Origin: Mycolicibacterium llatzerense
Lineage (GTDB): Bacteria > Actinomycetota > Actinomycetes > Mycobacteriales > Mycobacteriaceae
Assembly: GCF_000878195.1 (NCBI RefSeq)
Contig: NZ_JXST01000034.1
Coordinates: 1-64,000 of the forward strand
DNA length: 64,000 nucleotides
Direction of reading: 5' to 3'
Both the position numbers and the translations under genes were made by a program. The notes under the pieces are model-generated. The model saw only the letters and a list, made by a program, of their open reading frames with translations, was not told the origin of the DNA and did not search any database. Positions 8,066 through 17,315 of this stretch are shown here, piece after piece; the stretch's first letter is position 1, and every line of letters starts with the position of its first letter.

Positions 8066-8875
8066 ATGACTCGTCCCGTCCGCGTCGCTGTGCAGATCCA
8101 GCCCGGCGGCACGCCTGACTACGCCACGTGGCGCGACGCCGTCCTGGCCGCCGACGACCTCGGCGTCGACGTGATCTTCGGCTACGACCACTTCCACCGC
8201 CCGGCGATGCAGGCCATCGTCGACGGCAAGCCCGTCCTCGAAGAGGAGCAGCCCGACGTCGCCAACTTCGAAGGTTGGACCGCACTCGCGTCATGGGGTG
8301 AGATCACCTCGCACGCCGAGATCGGCCTCCTCGTCACCGGCGTCGGCTACCGCAACGCGGACCTGCTCGCCGACATGGCACGTACCGTCGACCACATCAG
8401 CGGCGGCCGGCTCATCCTCGGCCTCGGTGCCGGGTGGTACGAAAAGGACTACACCACTTACGGTTACGACTTCGGCACCTTCGGCTCCCGCTTCGATCTG
8501 TTCGACGAGAGCCTGATCCGTATCGAGAATCGGCTTGCCGCATTGATTCCGCCGCCCATCCGGGAGATACCGATCCTCATCGGCGGCACGGGGCCCAAGC
8601 GCTCGCTGCCTGCCGTTGCCAAGCATGCCGACATCTGGCACGCATTCCAGGACCTCGATGCGTTCCGCAGGGCCAGCGACCGGGTCGACGAATTGGCGGC
8701 GACGTTCGGCCGCAACGGCGCCGACATCGAACGCTCGACGCTCTGGGCGAATGCCGAAACCGCTGACACTTTCCGCGAAGCAGGCGTCACGCTGTTCCAG
8801 ACCGAACTCACCTCCGACAACGGCTACGACCTGGCGTCTCTCAAGGAGGTTGTCGCCTGGCGGGACAACGGGTGA
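8066..8875 (+). CDS. LLM-class F420-dependent oxidoreductase
   Basis: The 269-residue protein is a luciferase-like TIM barrel of the actinobacterial F420-dependent class. It begins with a beta strand (VRVAVQIQPGG). DHISGGRLILGLGAGWYEKDY (about 111-131) is the family hallmark, and PILIGGTGPKRSLPAVAKHAD the second. Such enzymes use reduced F420 to reduce or oxygenate small molecules; the substrate is not evident. CAGGAG precedes the ATG. It lies 79 bp after the quinone oxidoreductase and may be co-transcribed. Confidence 0.85.
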   Translation: MTRPVRVAVQIQPGGTPDYATWRDAVLAADDLGVDVIFGYDHFHRPAMQAIVDGKPVLEEEQPDVANFEGWTALASWGEITSHAEIGLLVTGVGYRNADLLADMARTVDHISGGRLILGLGAGWYEKDYTTYGYDFGTFGSRFDLFDESLIRIENRLAALIPPPIREIPILIGGTGPKRSLPAVAKHADIWHAFQDLDAFRRASDRVDELAATFGRNGADIERSTLWANAETADTFREAGVTLFQTELTSDNGYDLASLKEVVAWRDNG

Positions 8876-8895
8876 CGACGATCCCCCGCCTGGCT

Positions 8896-9390
8896 TCAAG
8901 CCTCGGTTGAGAGCACCTCATTGACGAATCCGTGCACCTTGCGCCGCAGCTCGCCAACTCGCTGTTCGCGAAGGCCGGCGAGATCGGTCCCCCGGTGATA
9001 CGCGGGCGGTAGCCGCCGGACGTTTCGGGAACATTCGAAGTTCTCGCAGATCAGGGCTCCGATGGTGTCCCCCTTACGCCCTGCGGCACCGCCCCGGCGC
9101 ACGGTGTACAGAACTGCCTCATCGGTGAGGTTCACATCGTTGCACCACGCGCACATGGCTCGGGCGCGTGGTTTCACCGCGGCCCTGTTCAAAAGTAGCG
9201 CGACTGGCCCCTCGGGTCGGTCGATGAGCACGTAGGCACGGCGCGGGATTTTCGGATCGGTCCAGCCGTAGAAGTCGAGCTTGTTGAAGTCGACGGCGTC
9301 GAAGTTCGCGGCGAAGGTGACCTTCTTGACCTCGCTGCGGGTGGCACCTCGAAAGGCGCCGAGGATCTGGTCGCGGGTGTAGGAGTCCAT
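8896..9390 (-). CDS. FBP-type treble-clef zinc-finger protein
   Basis: The 164-residue protein matches the FBP/EF-G-binding C-terminal zinc-finger family. Four cysteines in two pairs, CAWC and CENFEC (about 102-139), should bind zinc, and FYGWTDPKIPRRAYV is a conserved block. Relatives include the FusB-type EF-G-binding proteins, so a ribosome or EF-G interaction is possible but unproven here. I chose the ATG at 9390, which has AGGATGG eight bases upstream. The ATG at 9402 or GTG at 9432 would add 4 or 14 residues. Confidence 0.75.
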   Translation of the reverse strand: MDSYTRDQILGAFRGATRSEVKKVTFAANFDAVDFNKLDFYGWTDPKIPRRAYVLIDRPEGPVALLLNRAAVKPRARAMCAWCNDVNLTDEAVLYTVRRGGAAGRKGDTIGALICENFECSRNVRRLPPAYHRGTDLAGLREQRVGELRRKVHGFVNEVLSTEA

Positions 9391-9641
9391 CGGTGAATCC
9401 ATCCTGAAAAACGGAGCGCACGACGTGCGCACCGGCGAGTGAGGGCATGACTGTGCCGCCGACCTGAATGGGTCGGCGACGGAGCGCGGTCATCTGATGT
9501 CGGCGCGAGCGCCGACGACCTCCTCGACTCGGATGTTCACACCGGTGACGATAGCGGCACGACAGCGATGCGCGCCACTGCATTTCGGCGCACCTCGGTC
9601 CATCATCACTGAAACCCGCTCTGCGAGAGTATCTCTCACAC

Positions 9642-10397
9642 CTAGAGCGGGTTGAGAATACGATCCAGGAACTGTCGCGTGCGCTCTTCCTTCGGGTCGC
9701 CGATCACCTCGTCCGGAGTGCCCCGCTCCAGGATGATGCCCTGGTCGGTGAACAGCACCTGATTGGAAACCTGTCTGGCGAACTGGATTTCGTGGGTGAC
9801 GATCACCAGCGTCCAGCCTTCCACCGCGAGATCCTTGATCACAGAGAGCACTTCGCCGACGAGTTCGGGATCCAGCGCCGATGTCGGCTCGTCGAACAGC
9901 ACCAACTTCGGCTTCAAGGCCAGCGCGCGGGCGATGCCGACGCGCTGTTGTTGCCCGCCGGATAGTTGATACGGGTACTGGTCCTTCTTGGCAGCGAGCC
10001 CCACCTGGTCGAGCAGCGCGAGGGCTTCGGCCTCAGCCTCATCTTTCGGCCGCTTCTGCACGATGACCGGCCCCTCGGTGACGTTCTGCAGGACCGTCTT
10101 GTGCGGAAACAGATTGTGGCCCTGAAAGACGAAGCCGCTCCGCGACTGGAACCTGCGCACCTCGGGTTTGGGTGTCGGCGTGGAGAAGTCGATCTCGATA
10201 TCGTCCACACGGATTACCCCGGCGTCGGCCCGGTCGAGCGCGTTCAGCGTGCGCAGTAGCGTCGTCTTGCCGGACCCGGACGGCCCGATGATGGCCGTTG
10301 CCGTCCCCTGCTCGACGGTGAACGAAACACCCTTGAGCACTTTGTTGTCGCCGAAAGCTTTGTGGACGCCCTCGGCCACCACACGGTTCTCTGTCAT
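9642..10397 (-). CDS. Polar amino-acid ABC transporter ATP-binding protein (GlnQ type)
   Basis: The 251-residue ATPase has Walker A GPSGSGKTT (about 38-46), the signature LSGGQQQRVGIARAL, Walker B KLVLFDEPTSALDPE, and the switch His in IVTHEI. Sequence and length match GlnQ/TcyC ATPases of amino-acid importers. Its start overlaps the stop of the fused binding-protein/permease gene by four bases. The two proteins together should make a complete importer. Confidence 0.92.
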   Translation of the reverse strand: MTENRVVAEGVHKAFGDNKVLKGVSFTVEQGTATAIIGPSGSGKTTLLRTLNALDRADAGVIRVDDIEIDFSTPTPKPEVRRFQSRSGFVFQGHNLFPHKTVLQNVTEGPVIVQKRPKDEAEAEALALLDQVGLAAKKDQYPYQLSGGQQQRVGIARALALKPKLVLFDEPTSALDPELVGEVLSVIKDLAVEGWTLVIVTHEIQFARQVSNQVLFTDQGIILERGTPDEVIGDPKEERTRQFLDRILNPL

Positions 10398-11872
10398 CGC
10401 GCCACGTACCTTTCCAGTCGGCGTTCAATGCGACCCTGACCGAACGAGAGCGCCAGGCAGATGACCCAGTAATACACAGCGGCGGTGCCGTACAACGCGA
10501 AGAACTCGAACGTCGGCGCCGCGATGATCTGGGCTTGCCGCAGCAGTTCGGTGACCAAGATCGTCGAGGCGAGTGACGTGTCCTTCACCAGCGAGATCAA
10601 CGTGTTCGAGAGCGGCGGCACCGCCACCCTGGCGGCCTGCGGCAAGATGATGCGCCGAAGCGCGCCAACATAATTGAAGCCGATCGTCTCGGCCGCCTCC
10701 CACTGACCCTTGGGGATGCTCTGGATGGCCGACCGGATGATCTCCGCCGCATAGCCACCAACGTTGAGCGAGAACGCGATGATGGCCGCGGGAAACGGAT
10801 CGATCTTCACCCCCAGTTCCGGCAGCGCGTAGAACACGATGAACAACTGCACCAGCAGCGGGGTGCCGCGGATGACCGAGATGTAGAACCGCGCCACGTT
10901 GGTGAGCACCACATTCGACGACAGCCGTGCCAGCGCCACCGCGAGCGCCAGCACCAGGCCGATCGCGAAGCTGATGACCGTCAACGGGATCGTCTTGGTG
11001 ATCGCGGCCTTCGCCAACGGTGCGAGGCTGTCCCCGATCAACTTCCATGTCGACCGTGGCGCATGCTGCGCCCCGTCGGCGTCCGGCCCGCCAGATGCGT
11101 TGGCCTTCAAATACTTCTGCGAGATGCTGGCCAGCGTGCCGTCGGCGCGAAGCGCATCGAGGGCCTTGTTCAGGTCGGGCAACAGTCCGCTGTTCTTGCG
11201 GGCCGCAAAGCCCTGCTCGCTCTTCTCGCCGGTGTTGGCGGCAATCTTGACTGACTTGTCCCCCGTCTCGGCGAGGTAGGCGTACACCGGGATGCTGTCG
11301 TTGATCACCACGTCGACGCGACCCTGGTTGAGCAGCTTGATGGCCTGGGTGAAGCCTTCGACAACCTCAACCTTCGCGCCGTGGTCGCGAGCGACCTGCG
11401 CCCAGTTGCTGGTTGCTGTTTCGCCCGCGACCTTGCCCTTGATGTCGTCGAGCGACTTGACGGCGTTGTCGTCGGCCCGAGTCACGATGACGCCCTCGCC
11501 GACCGAATACGGCTCGGACAGGTCGTACCTGGCCTTGCGCTCGGCATTGATCGTCACTTCGTTGGCGACGACGTCGAATCGGTTGGCCTCGAGCGCCGCG
11601 AAGATCGAATCCCATGGCGTCTCGACGAATTCGACTCTCACACCGACCTTGGCGGCGACCGCCTTGGCGACGTCGACGTCATATCCGACCAGTTCGCCCG
11701 TCGCAGGATCGTGATAGCTGAACGGTGAGTAGACGCCTTCGGTACCGACGCGCAGCACGCCCGCCGCCTTGACCGGGTTCTCGCCGTTGTTGCTGCCCGA
11801 CGACCCGCATGCCGCGAGCAGCAGGGCGAAGAGCAGCAACACCGACACTCTGGCTCTTCGTGTGTAGCGCAC
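10394..11872 (-). CDS. Fused amino-acid binding protein and permease (ABC importer)
   Basis: This 492-residue protein joins two importer parts. Residues 1-22 are a lipoprotein signal with lipobox LLAAC. About 35-260 form a periplasmic binding domain (RVGTEGVYSPFSY, YDVDVAKAVAAK, GKVAGETATSNW). About 275-490 form a multi-span permease with the ABC-contact loop EAAETIGFNYVGALRRIILPQAARV. Such fused proteins are known in actinobacteria and firmicutes; the sequence type suggests cystine or another polar amino acid. The GTG at 11872 follows a leaderless -10 hexamer. The ATPase gene is translationally coupled. Confidence 0.9.
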   Translation of the reverse strand: MRYTRRARVSVLLLFALLLAACGSSGSNNGENPVKAAGVLRVGTEGVYSPFSYHDPATGELVGYDVDVAKAVAAKVGVRVEFVETPWDSIFAALEANRFDVVANEVTINAERKARYDLSEPYSVGEGVIVTRADDNAVKSLDDIKGKVAGETATSNWAQVARDHGAKVEVVEGFTQAIKLLNQGRVDVVINDSIPVYAYLAETGDKSVKIAANTGEKSEQGFAARKNSGLLPDLNKALDALRADGTLASISQKYLKANASGGPDADGAQHAPRSTWKLIGDSLAPLAKAAITKTIPLTVISFAIGLVLALAVALARLSSNVVLTNVARFYISVIRGTPLLVQLFIVFYALPELGVKIDPFPAAIIAFSLNVGGYAAEIIRSAIQSIPKGQWEAAETIGFNYVGALRRIILPQAARVAVPPLSNTLISLVKDTSLASTILVTELLRQAQIIAAPTFEFFALYGTAAVYYWVICLALSFGQGRIERRLERYVAR

Positions 11873-11878
11873 TGGCGG

Positions 11879-11884
11879 AAGTTA
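11879..11884 (-). promoter_or_regulatory. Leaderless -10 hexamer for the ABC importer
   Basis: On the minus strand TAACTT (TANNNT) ends six bases before the GTG at 11872. It marks the promoter of the two-gene importer operon. Confidence 0.5.
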
Positions 11885-11999
11885 GCAAGTCCCTGGCCGG
11901 TCACCAAGGGTTCTGCTCAATGCGGCTGATACGCCGTCGCCCTGTTGTAGCTTGGCTGCTGCTGGGTCAGGTCAATTTGATGCGACCGGAGGGCACACC

Positions 12000-13136
12000 A
12001 TGGCGCTCGAAGTTCTCAAAACCATCCATGTTGGCGGTTCCCCGAGCCGGCTGGCAGTCACTCCCGATGGCGGCCGCGTCTACGTCCTCAACGGTGGCGG
12101 CGACACCATCTCGGTGATCAACACCTCGACCAACACGGTCATCGCCACCATCCCCGTCGGCGACCTCCCCGACTCGGTGGCGATCTCCCCCGACGGCGCG
12201 CGTGCCTACGTCACGATCGAGAACGCAGGCACGGTCTCGGTGATCAGCACCGCCACCAACACGATCACCGCGGACATTCCGGTCGGCGACTTCGCGGGCG
12301 GAATCGCGTTGACTCCCGACGGCACCCGTGCGTACGTTGCCGCGGCCAATAGCCCAGCCACGTCAGGAAACGTGGTGGTACTCGACACGGCCACCAACAC
12401 AGTCAGCGCGACCATCCCCGTCGACGGACATCCCAACGCCGTCGCTGTCAGTCCGAACGGCACACGCGCCTACGTCACGAACTGGAATCTCGACGGCACC
12501 GTCTGGGTGATCAACACCGCCACGAATACCGTGATCAAGACCGTCCAAGTCGGCGATTTGCCCAGCGGTGTTGCGGTAAGCCCCAACGGCTCTCGCGTCT
12601 ACGTCACCAATGCCGCGCCCAACGGCACGGTCTCGGTGATCAACGGGACGACGAACACCGTCACCACGACCATCTCGGTCGGCAACTCGCCGATCGGTGT
12701 CGCAGTCAGCGCCAACGGCGTCCACGTCTACATCACCAACCGTGGCTTCCCCGGGCCCGGCTCATTGCAGGTGATCAACGCCGCTTCCAACGACGTCACC
12801 ACGACAATTGAAGTCGGCGAAGACGCGTGGGATGTGGCGGTGAGTCCTGACGAAAGCCGCATCTATGTGGCCAATCTCGGCGATGACTCCGTGTCGGTGA
12901 TCGGTGAGAGCGTTCACCACATGCCCCATGTACCCGACCTGGTGGGTGAGATACTGGGCGGCGTCGCCGGCGACGGCGGCGGATGGCTGATCATCGGCAA
13001 CCACTTCTACAAGATCCCGCCACGCCCCCTTGCGGTGGTACGGATCGCGCGGGCCATAGCGCCTTTCCTCGGTCGCCCGATCGAGAACCGTGAATTGGCC
13101 AAGCAACTGCGCAACACCCTGAATCGAGGCAGATAG
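12000..13136 (+). CDS. YVTN-repeat seven-bladed beta-propeller protein
   Basis: The 378-residue protein is built of seven repeats of about 42 residues from residue 11 to about 305, each with the pattern VGxxPxxVAVSPDGxRxYVTNxxxxTVSVINTATNTV. This predicts a closed seven-bladed propeller. A 70-residue tail of mixed character follows. No signal peptide or membrane anchor is visible, although many YVTN proteins are exported. The ATG at 12000 is preceded by GGAGGG. The next gene starts seven bases downstream, so both may share a transcript. The function is not known. Confidence 0.8.
   Translation: MALEVLKTIHVGGSPSRLAVTPDGGRVYVLNGGGDTISVINTSTNTVIATIPVGDLPDSVAISPDGARAYVTIENAGTVSVISTATNTITADIPVGDFAGGIALTPDGTRAYVAAANSPATSGNVVVLDTATNTVSATIPVDGHPNAVAVSPNGTRAYVTNWNLDGTVWVINTATNTVIKTVQVGDLPSGVAVSPNGSRVYVTNAAPNGTVSVINGTTNTVTTTISVGNSPIGVAVSANGVHVYITNRGFPGPGSLQVINAASNDVTTTIEVGEDAWDVAVSPDESRIYVANLGDDSVSVIGESVHHMPHVPDLVGEILGGVAGDGGGWLIIGNHFYKIPPRPLAVVRIARAIAPFLGRPIENRELAKQLRNTLNRGR
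12030..12915 (+). repeat. Seven tandem coding repeats (YVTN blades)
   Basis: Seven degenerate units of about 120-135 bp code for the propeller blades. Segments such as GTGATCAACAC and GCCACCAACAC recur once per unit. The DNA repeat is what one expects from blade duplication. Confidence 0.75.
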
Positions 13137-13143
13137 CCCCCGC

Positions 13144-14829
13144 ATGAGCCCCGCCACCGAATTCGACTTCATCATCGTGGGAGCCGGCAGTGCCGGCTGC
13201 CTGCTGGCCAATCGGCTCAGTGCCAACCCCGACCACCGGGTGCTGCTGATCGAGGCCGGCGGCAAGGACAACTGGTTCTGGATCAAGGTGCCGGTGGGCT
13301 ATCTGTACACGATCGCCAATCCCCGCACCGACTGGTGCTTCGCCACCGAGGCCGACCCAGGTCTGGCCGGCCGCAGCATTCACTATGCGCGGGGCCGCGT
13401 GATCGGCGGCTGCTCGTCGATCAACGCCATGATCCACATGCGCGGGCAGGCAAGCGATTACGACCTCTGGGCGCAGGCCACCGGTGACGAGCGCTGGCGT
13501 TGGGGTGGCGCCGACCGTCCGGGCGAGACGCTGTCGATCTACAAGGAGTTGGAGGACTACTTCGGCGGAGCCGACGACTGGCACGGCGCCAGTGGGGAAA
13601 TCCGTGTCGAGCGGCCCCGGGTGCGCTGGAAGATATTGGACGCCTGGCAGGCCGCCGCTGCGCAGGTGGGCATCGCCCCCATCGAGGAGTTCAACCGGGG
13701 CGACAACGCCGGCAGCGCGTACTTCCATGTGAATCAACGGCGTGGTCGCCGCTGGTCGATGGCCGACGCATACCTGCATCCCGTCGCCCGCAGGTCCAAT
13801 CTGACCGTCTACACCAACGCCCAAGCCATGCAGCTGCTGATGGACGACGAGGTCCGCGAGGATCAGCGTCGCGGGGCCTGGACCACGGCTCAGCACCGCG
13901 CCACCGGCGTACGTCTCATCAAGGACGGACAGATGGTCGACGTCCAGGCCCGCCGCGAAGTGATCCTGAGCGCCGGAGCCATCGGGTCGCCGCATCTCAT
14001 GCAGGTCTCCGGGCTCGGACCGGCCGGGCTGCTTGGCCAACATCAGGTGCCGGTGGCCGTCGACCTGCCAGGCGTGGGCGAAAACCTCCAGGACCACTTG
14101 CAGCTGCGGACGGTGTACCGGGTGCAGGGCGCACGCACCGTGAACACGCTGTATCGGAACTTGATCACCCGGGCGGGCATGGGACTTCAGTACCTGCTGC
14201 TGCGATCAGGACCCATGACGATGCCGCCCTCCACGTTGGGAGCATTCGCCAAAAGCGACCCTGCACTTGCCAGTCCCGATCTGGAATGGCATGTGCAGCC
14301 CTTGTCCCTGCCCAAGTTCGGCGAACCCCTACACCCATTCGGAGCCATCACTCCCTCGGTCTGCAATCTGCGACCGAGCTCGCGCGGCCATGTGCGCATG
14401 GCCAGTGCAGATCCGTTGACCTACCCAGAGATTCGCTGCAATTACCTGTCCACTGACGCCGACCTCCGAGCCGCCGTGACCGGCCTGCGGATGACCCGGC
14501 AGATCATGGCAGCGCCGTCTTTGGCCCACTACCGCCCAGAAGAGTTGCTGCCGGGCCCGCAACGGGTGAGCGACGACGACCTGCAGCAGGCGGCCCGCGA
14601 ACTGGGTACCACCATCTTCCACCCGGTGGGCACCTGCGCGATGGGTTCCTTTGACGCACAGGGCCTTCCGCGGTCAGCCGCTACGGTGCTCGACACCGAC
14701 TGCCGTGTGTATCGCGTCGCCGGCCTTCGCGTGGTCGACGCATCGGCGATGCCCACCATCACGTCGGGGAACACCAATGCGCCGGTGATGCTGATCGCAG
14801 AGCGCGCGGCGCGGGCGATCCTGGGATAA
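13144..14829 (+). CDS. GMC-family FAD oxidoreductase (choline dehydrogenase-like)
   Basis: The 561-residue flavoenzyme has the N-terminal FAD fold (DFIIVGAGSAGCLLANRLS, about 5-23), the GMC signature RVIGGCSSINAMIHMRGQ, a second signature around SAGAIGSPHLMQVSG, and the active-site HPVGTCAMG with the terminal NTNAPVMLIAERAA block. It oxidises an alcohol to the aldehyde; choline, polyethylene glycol and aliphatic alcohols are substrates of relatives. There is no N-terminal signal. It follows the YVTN gene by seven bases. The substrate is open. Confidence 0.88.
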   Translation: MSPATEFDFIIVGAGSAGCLLANRLSANPDHRVLLIEAGGKDNWFWIKVPVGYLYTIANPRTDWCFATEADPGLAGRSIHYARGRVIGGCSSINAMIHMRGQASDYDLWAQATGDERWRWGGADRPGETLSIYKELEDYFGGADDWHGASGEIRVERPRVRWKILDAWQAAAAQVGIAPIEEFNRGDNAGSAYFHVNQRRGRRWSMADAYLHPVARRSNLTVYTNAQAMQLLMDDEVREDQRRGAWTTAQHRATGVRLIKDGQMVDVQARREVILSAGAIGSPHLMQVSGLGPAGLLGQHQVPVAVDLPGVGENLQDHLQLRTVYRVQGARTVNTLYRNLITRAGMGLQYLLLRSGPMTMPPSTLGAFAKSDPALASPDLEWHVQPLSLPKFGEPLHPFGAITPSVCNLRPSSRGHVRMASADPLTYPEIRCNYLSTDADLRAAVTGLRMTRQIMAAPSLAHYRPEELLPGPQRVSDDDLQQAARELGTTIFHPVGTCAMGSFDAQGLPRSAATVLDTDCRVYRVAGLRVVDASAMPTITSGNTNAPVMLIAERAARAILG

Positions 14830-14836
14830 GCCGGAT

Positions 14837-14886
14837 GCACCACGACCCGGTCCATGCGATGGTGCTGGCATGACAACTTTCGTCAT
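14837..14886. terminator. Candidate bidirectional terminator
   Basis: Between two convergent genes, GCACCA (14837-14842) can pair with TGGTGC (14860-14865), and ATGAC (14870-14874) with GTCAT (14882-14886). There is no long T-run. Position supports a terminator; the stems are modest. Confidence 0.3.
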
Positions 14887-14936
14887 CGATGCGCCCGTGG
14901 CCATCTCTCGCGCCACGAGCGGCGCTGGCGATATCG

Positions 14937-15284
14937 CTACCGGCAGGGCACCGGAATGAACAAGGACCAGCACATCCCCGGCAGCGGATTGGGAGCAGGA
15001 CCTGCGGGCGGGTCGTCCTCTGGCGGATTGGGCCCATCCCAAACGTTCTGAGCCACGTTGCCGTGACCGAATTGCACCAAGTAGTAGCTGTGGCAGACGC
15101 TTTCGTCCCAAATCACCGGGTTCGTCACATGGTTGCCCGATATCCACATCGAGTCCCCGGGGCACCACCGATGAGGGCCGGTGACGGCCTGAGCGGTTCC
15201 GCTGCCGAGCGTCAATCCTGTCAGTGCGACGGCAGCGAAGACCGTTGCCGCAGTGGTCAGCCCGGCGACACCTCGCTTCATCAT
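14937..15284 (-). CDS. Small secreted cysteine-containing protein
   Basis: The 115-residue protein has a clear Sec signal (basic MMKR, a hydrophobic stretch to about residue 28, cleavage after AQA). The mature part of about 80 residues has four Cys (in WCPG, VCHS, MCWS and PVPCR), likely two disulfides, and a Pro-rich stretch. I recognise no domain, but the layout is typical of small mycobacterial culture-filtrate proteins. Two adjacent ATGs (15284, 15281) are possible starts. Confidence 0.7.
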   Translation of the reverse strand: MMKRGVAGLTTAATVFAAVALTGLTLGSGTAQAVTGPHRWCPGDSMWISGNHVTNPVIWDESVCHSYYLVQFGHGNVAQNVWDGPNPPEDDPPAGPAPNPLPGMCWSLFIPVPCR

Positions 15285-15517
15285 TTCGGTCCTGTTTCGC
15301 TAGTTCCGCCGACCTCATCTAGGGCCGTCGGGTAAACCATGCGCCGACGGGCTTGGCCAATTCTTGGTGAATTTCTTACGTCCTCAACTCGGCGATCGGG
15401 CCTGGTCCGTTGCAGCGGTTAACCCTGACGTCGCCGAGATAATTTGCATTCGCGTCGGGGTAGAGAATTCGCAGCCGAGTCACATCCTCCGTACAGGTTC
15501 ACCGGATTAACTCCGTT

Positions 15518-15537
15518 CGGCGCCGCACCGGGCGCCG
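15518..15537 (+). promoter_or_regulatory. Strong hairpin upstream of corA
   Basis: CGGCGCC (15518-15524) pairs perfectly with GGCGCCG (15531-15537) around a six-base loop, 24 bases before the corA start. It may be part of a structured leader. I could not match the 277-bp gap to the M-box or another known metal riboswitch. Confidence 0.3.
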
Positions 15538-15561
15538 AGGCGAATTCGGTTGGGAGACGGC

Positions 15562-16581
15562 ATGATCGTGGACTGCGCGCACTACCTGGACGGCGTGCGC
15601 CAAGGCGAGGCGGCAATGCCCATCGATGACGCGGCACGCCGGTGCCGCGAGGGCGGATTCGTCTGGCTCGGGATGTTCGAACCGACACCCGACGAAATGG
15701 CACGCGTCCGAGTCGCTTTCGATCTCCACGAGTTGGCGGTCGAGGACGCCGGGACGTTTCACCTGAGGCCCAAGATCGAGCATTTCGAACCTGACGTGCA
15801 ATTGGTGATTCTGCGTACCGCCCGCTACGACGATGACCGCGAGGAAGTCGACTTCGGCGAGATCAGTATCTTCGTGGGGCCCAACTTCGTCATCACCGTC
15901 CGCCAGGGTGTCGCCAGCGAACTGCACGCGGCCCGGGCGCGCCTGCAGGAGCATCCCGAGCTCCTCAAAGTCGGCACCGCATCGGTGCTCTGGGCCGTAC
16001 TCGACCAGGTGGTGCGCGCCTACGGTCCAGTGGTCGCGGGCCTCGAACACGACATCGAAGAGGTCGAAGGCACTGTGTTCTCCGGCGCGGTCGCACCCAC
16101 CGAGCGGATCTACCTTCTGCGCCGCGAAGTGAGCAATTTCTACCGCGCGGTCCATCCACTGCTCTCGGTCCTGACCGCCGCCGAGCGCGATGCCACGGAC
16201 ACGCCCGTGGCGCACTACCTACGCGACGTCCACGACAGCCTCCAACTGATCAACGAAGAGGTGTCGGCGCAGCGCGACCTGCTCGCCACCATCCTGCAGG
16301 CCAATATCGCCGTCGTCGCGGTCGAGCAGACCCGAGTCAGCGTGCAACAAAGCAGCACCATGGAACGCCTCACGGTGCTCGCGACCATCTTCCTGCCGCT
16401 GACCTTCGTGACCGGGTTCTTCGGACAGAACTTCGACTGGCTCGTCAGCAACATCCAGGGCCCAACACGATTCCTCATCATGGGGATCGGCGGCCTTGTG
16501 ATCCCACTGGTCGCACTCTGGGCATGGCTGCGGGCCATCCGTAAGCGTGGAAGCCAGAAGGAAGCGAAGGGCTCCGACTAA
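15562..16581 (+). CDS. corA: CorA family magnesium/cobalt transporter
   Basis: The 339-residue protein has the CorA layout: a large cytoplasmic alpha/beta plus long-helix domain (1-270) and two C-terminal membrane helices (about 276-296 and 308-328). The signature loop reads GFFGQNF, so GMN is replaced by GQN, a variant seen in actinobacterial CorA relatives. It would move Mg2+ or other divalent metals across the inner membrane. The ATG at 15562 follows GGGAG with good spacing. Confidence 0.85.
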   Translation: MIVDCAHYLDGVRQGEAAMPIDDAARRCREGGFVWLGMFEPTPDEMARVRVAFDLHELAVEDAGTFHLRPKIEHFEPDVQLVILRTARYDDDREEVDFGEISIFVGPNFVITVRQGVASELHAARARLQEHPELLKVGTASVLWAVLDQVVRAYGPVVAGLEHDIEEVEGTVFSGAVAPTERIYLLRREVSNFYRAVHPLLSVLTAAERDATDTPVAHYLRDVHDSLQLINEEVSAQRDLLATILQANIAVVAVEQTRVSVQQSSTMERLTVLATIFLPLTFVTGFFGQNFDWLVSNIQGPTRFLIMGIGGLVIPLVALWAWLRAIRKRGSQKEAKGSD

Positions 16582-16603
16582 GGCAGACCGACGTCGCCGA
16601 TGG

Positions 16604-17206
16604 CTACAGCCCGGACGGCACGACCTTGCCGTTGACCGTCACCTCGACCTGACCGGTCGTCGAGTTGTAAGCGATCTTGCCGTGTTCGAATGTCGTGACC
16701 AGCTGATCGCCGACGGCGTTCTCATCGCTGGTGGGTGCGCCCAGCGGACCTGCCGAACCGTTGGTGCCGGTGATCGCGGGCACGCCGTCCGGATCGCGTT
16801 GGATGTTCCACGCCTCCCGGATCTTGCCCGAGATGATGTAGGCGGGCGTACCGGCATCGTCGTTCTTTGCGACGATCGCGCCACCCTGGAACTGTTGGAA
16901 CACCACACCGCTGTCCCTGGTGCCCGCGTTGTGGTCACCCGTCAACGGCTTGCCGAGAGTCGCCTTCTGGCTGTCGGTCGCCGAGGCGTACTTGGCCGCG
17001 ATCGGGCCGGTGAGCGTGACCTCGACGTCCCTGTCCCCGATGAGTTTCACTTCGGCGGCCGGCGCCGGGACCTGGGACGTGACGATCAAGGCGACCTGAG
17101 GCTGCGCCGAGACATCGACACTCGTGCCACTGCTGCAGCCCGCAGCACTCAATGCGACGGCGGCCAGCCCGACGACTGCCGTGCGGCGATAGGTGCTCGT
17201 GCTCAT
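16604..17206 (-). CDS. LGFP-repeat lipoprotein
   Basis: The 200-residue protein starts with a lipoprotein signal ending in the lipobox SAAGC. The central region (about 70-150) has LGFP-type repeats: KATLGKPLTGDHN, VFQQFQGGAIVAKNDD, ISGKIREAW. In mycobacteria and corynebacteria LGFP repeats are found on cell-envelope proteins thought to hold wall or mycolate layers. The ATG at 17206 has AAGGGA six bases upstream. It lies tail to tail with corA. Confidence 0.8.
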   Translation of the reverse strand: MSTSTYRRTAVVGLAAVALSAAGCSSGTSVDVSAQPQVALIVTSQVPAPAAEVKLIGDRDVEVTLTGPIAAKYASATDSQKATLGKPLTGDHNAGTRDSGVVFQQFQGGAIVAKNDDAGTPAYIISGKIREAWNIQRDPDGVPAITGTNGSAGPLGAPTSDENAVGDQLVTTFEHGKIAYNSTTGQVEVTVNGKVVPSGL

Positions 17207-17315
17207 AGGTGTTCCCTTGCGTCTTCCTGTGGTGTGCGTCAAGTTGCGGCTGACCCCCCGACCCGGTCACGACCATAGTCGAGCCGGTTCAGGGGCGCGC
17301 CCGACTGATCGACGG

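Noticed and set aside
15285..15561. M-box or c-di-AMP riboswitch before corA
   Set aside because: I looked for the conserved cores of both and could not align them; only a simple hairpin is recorded.
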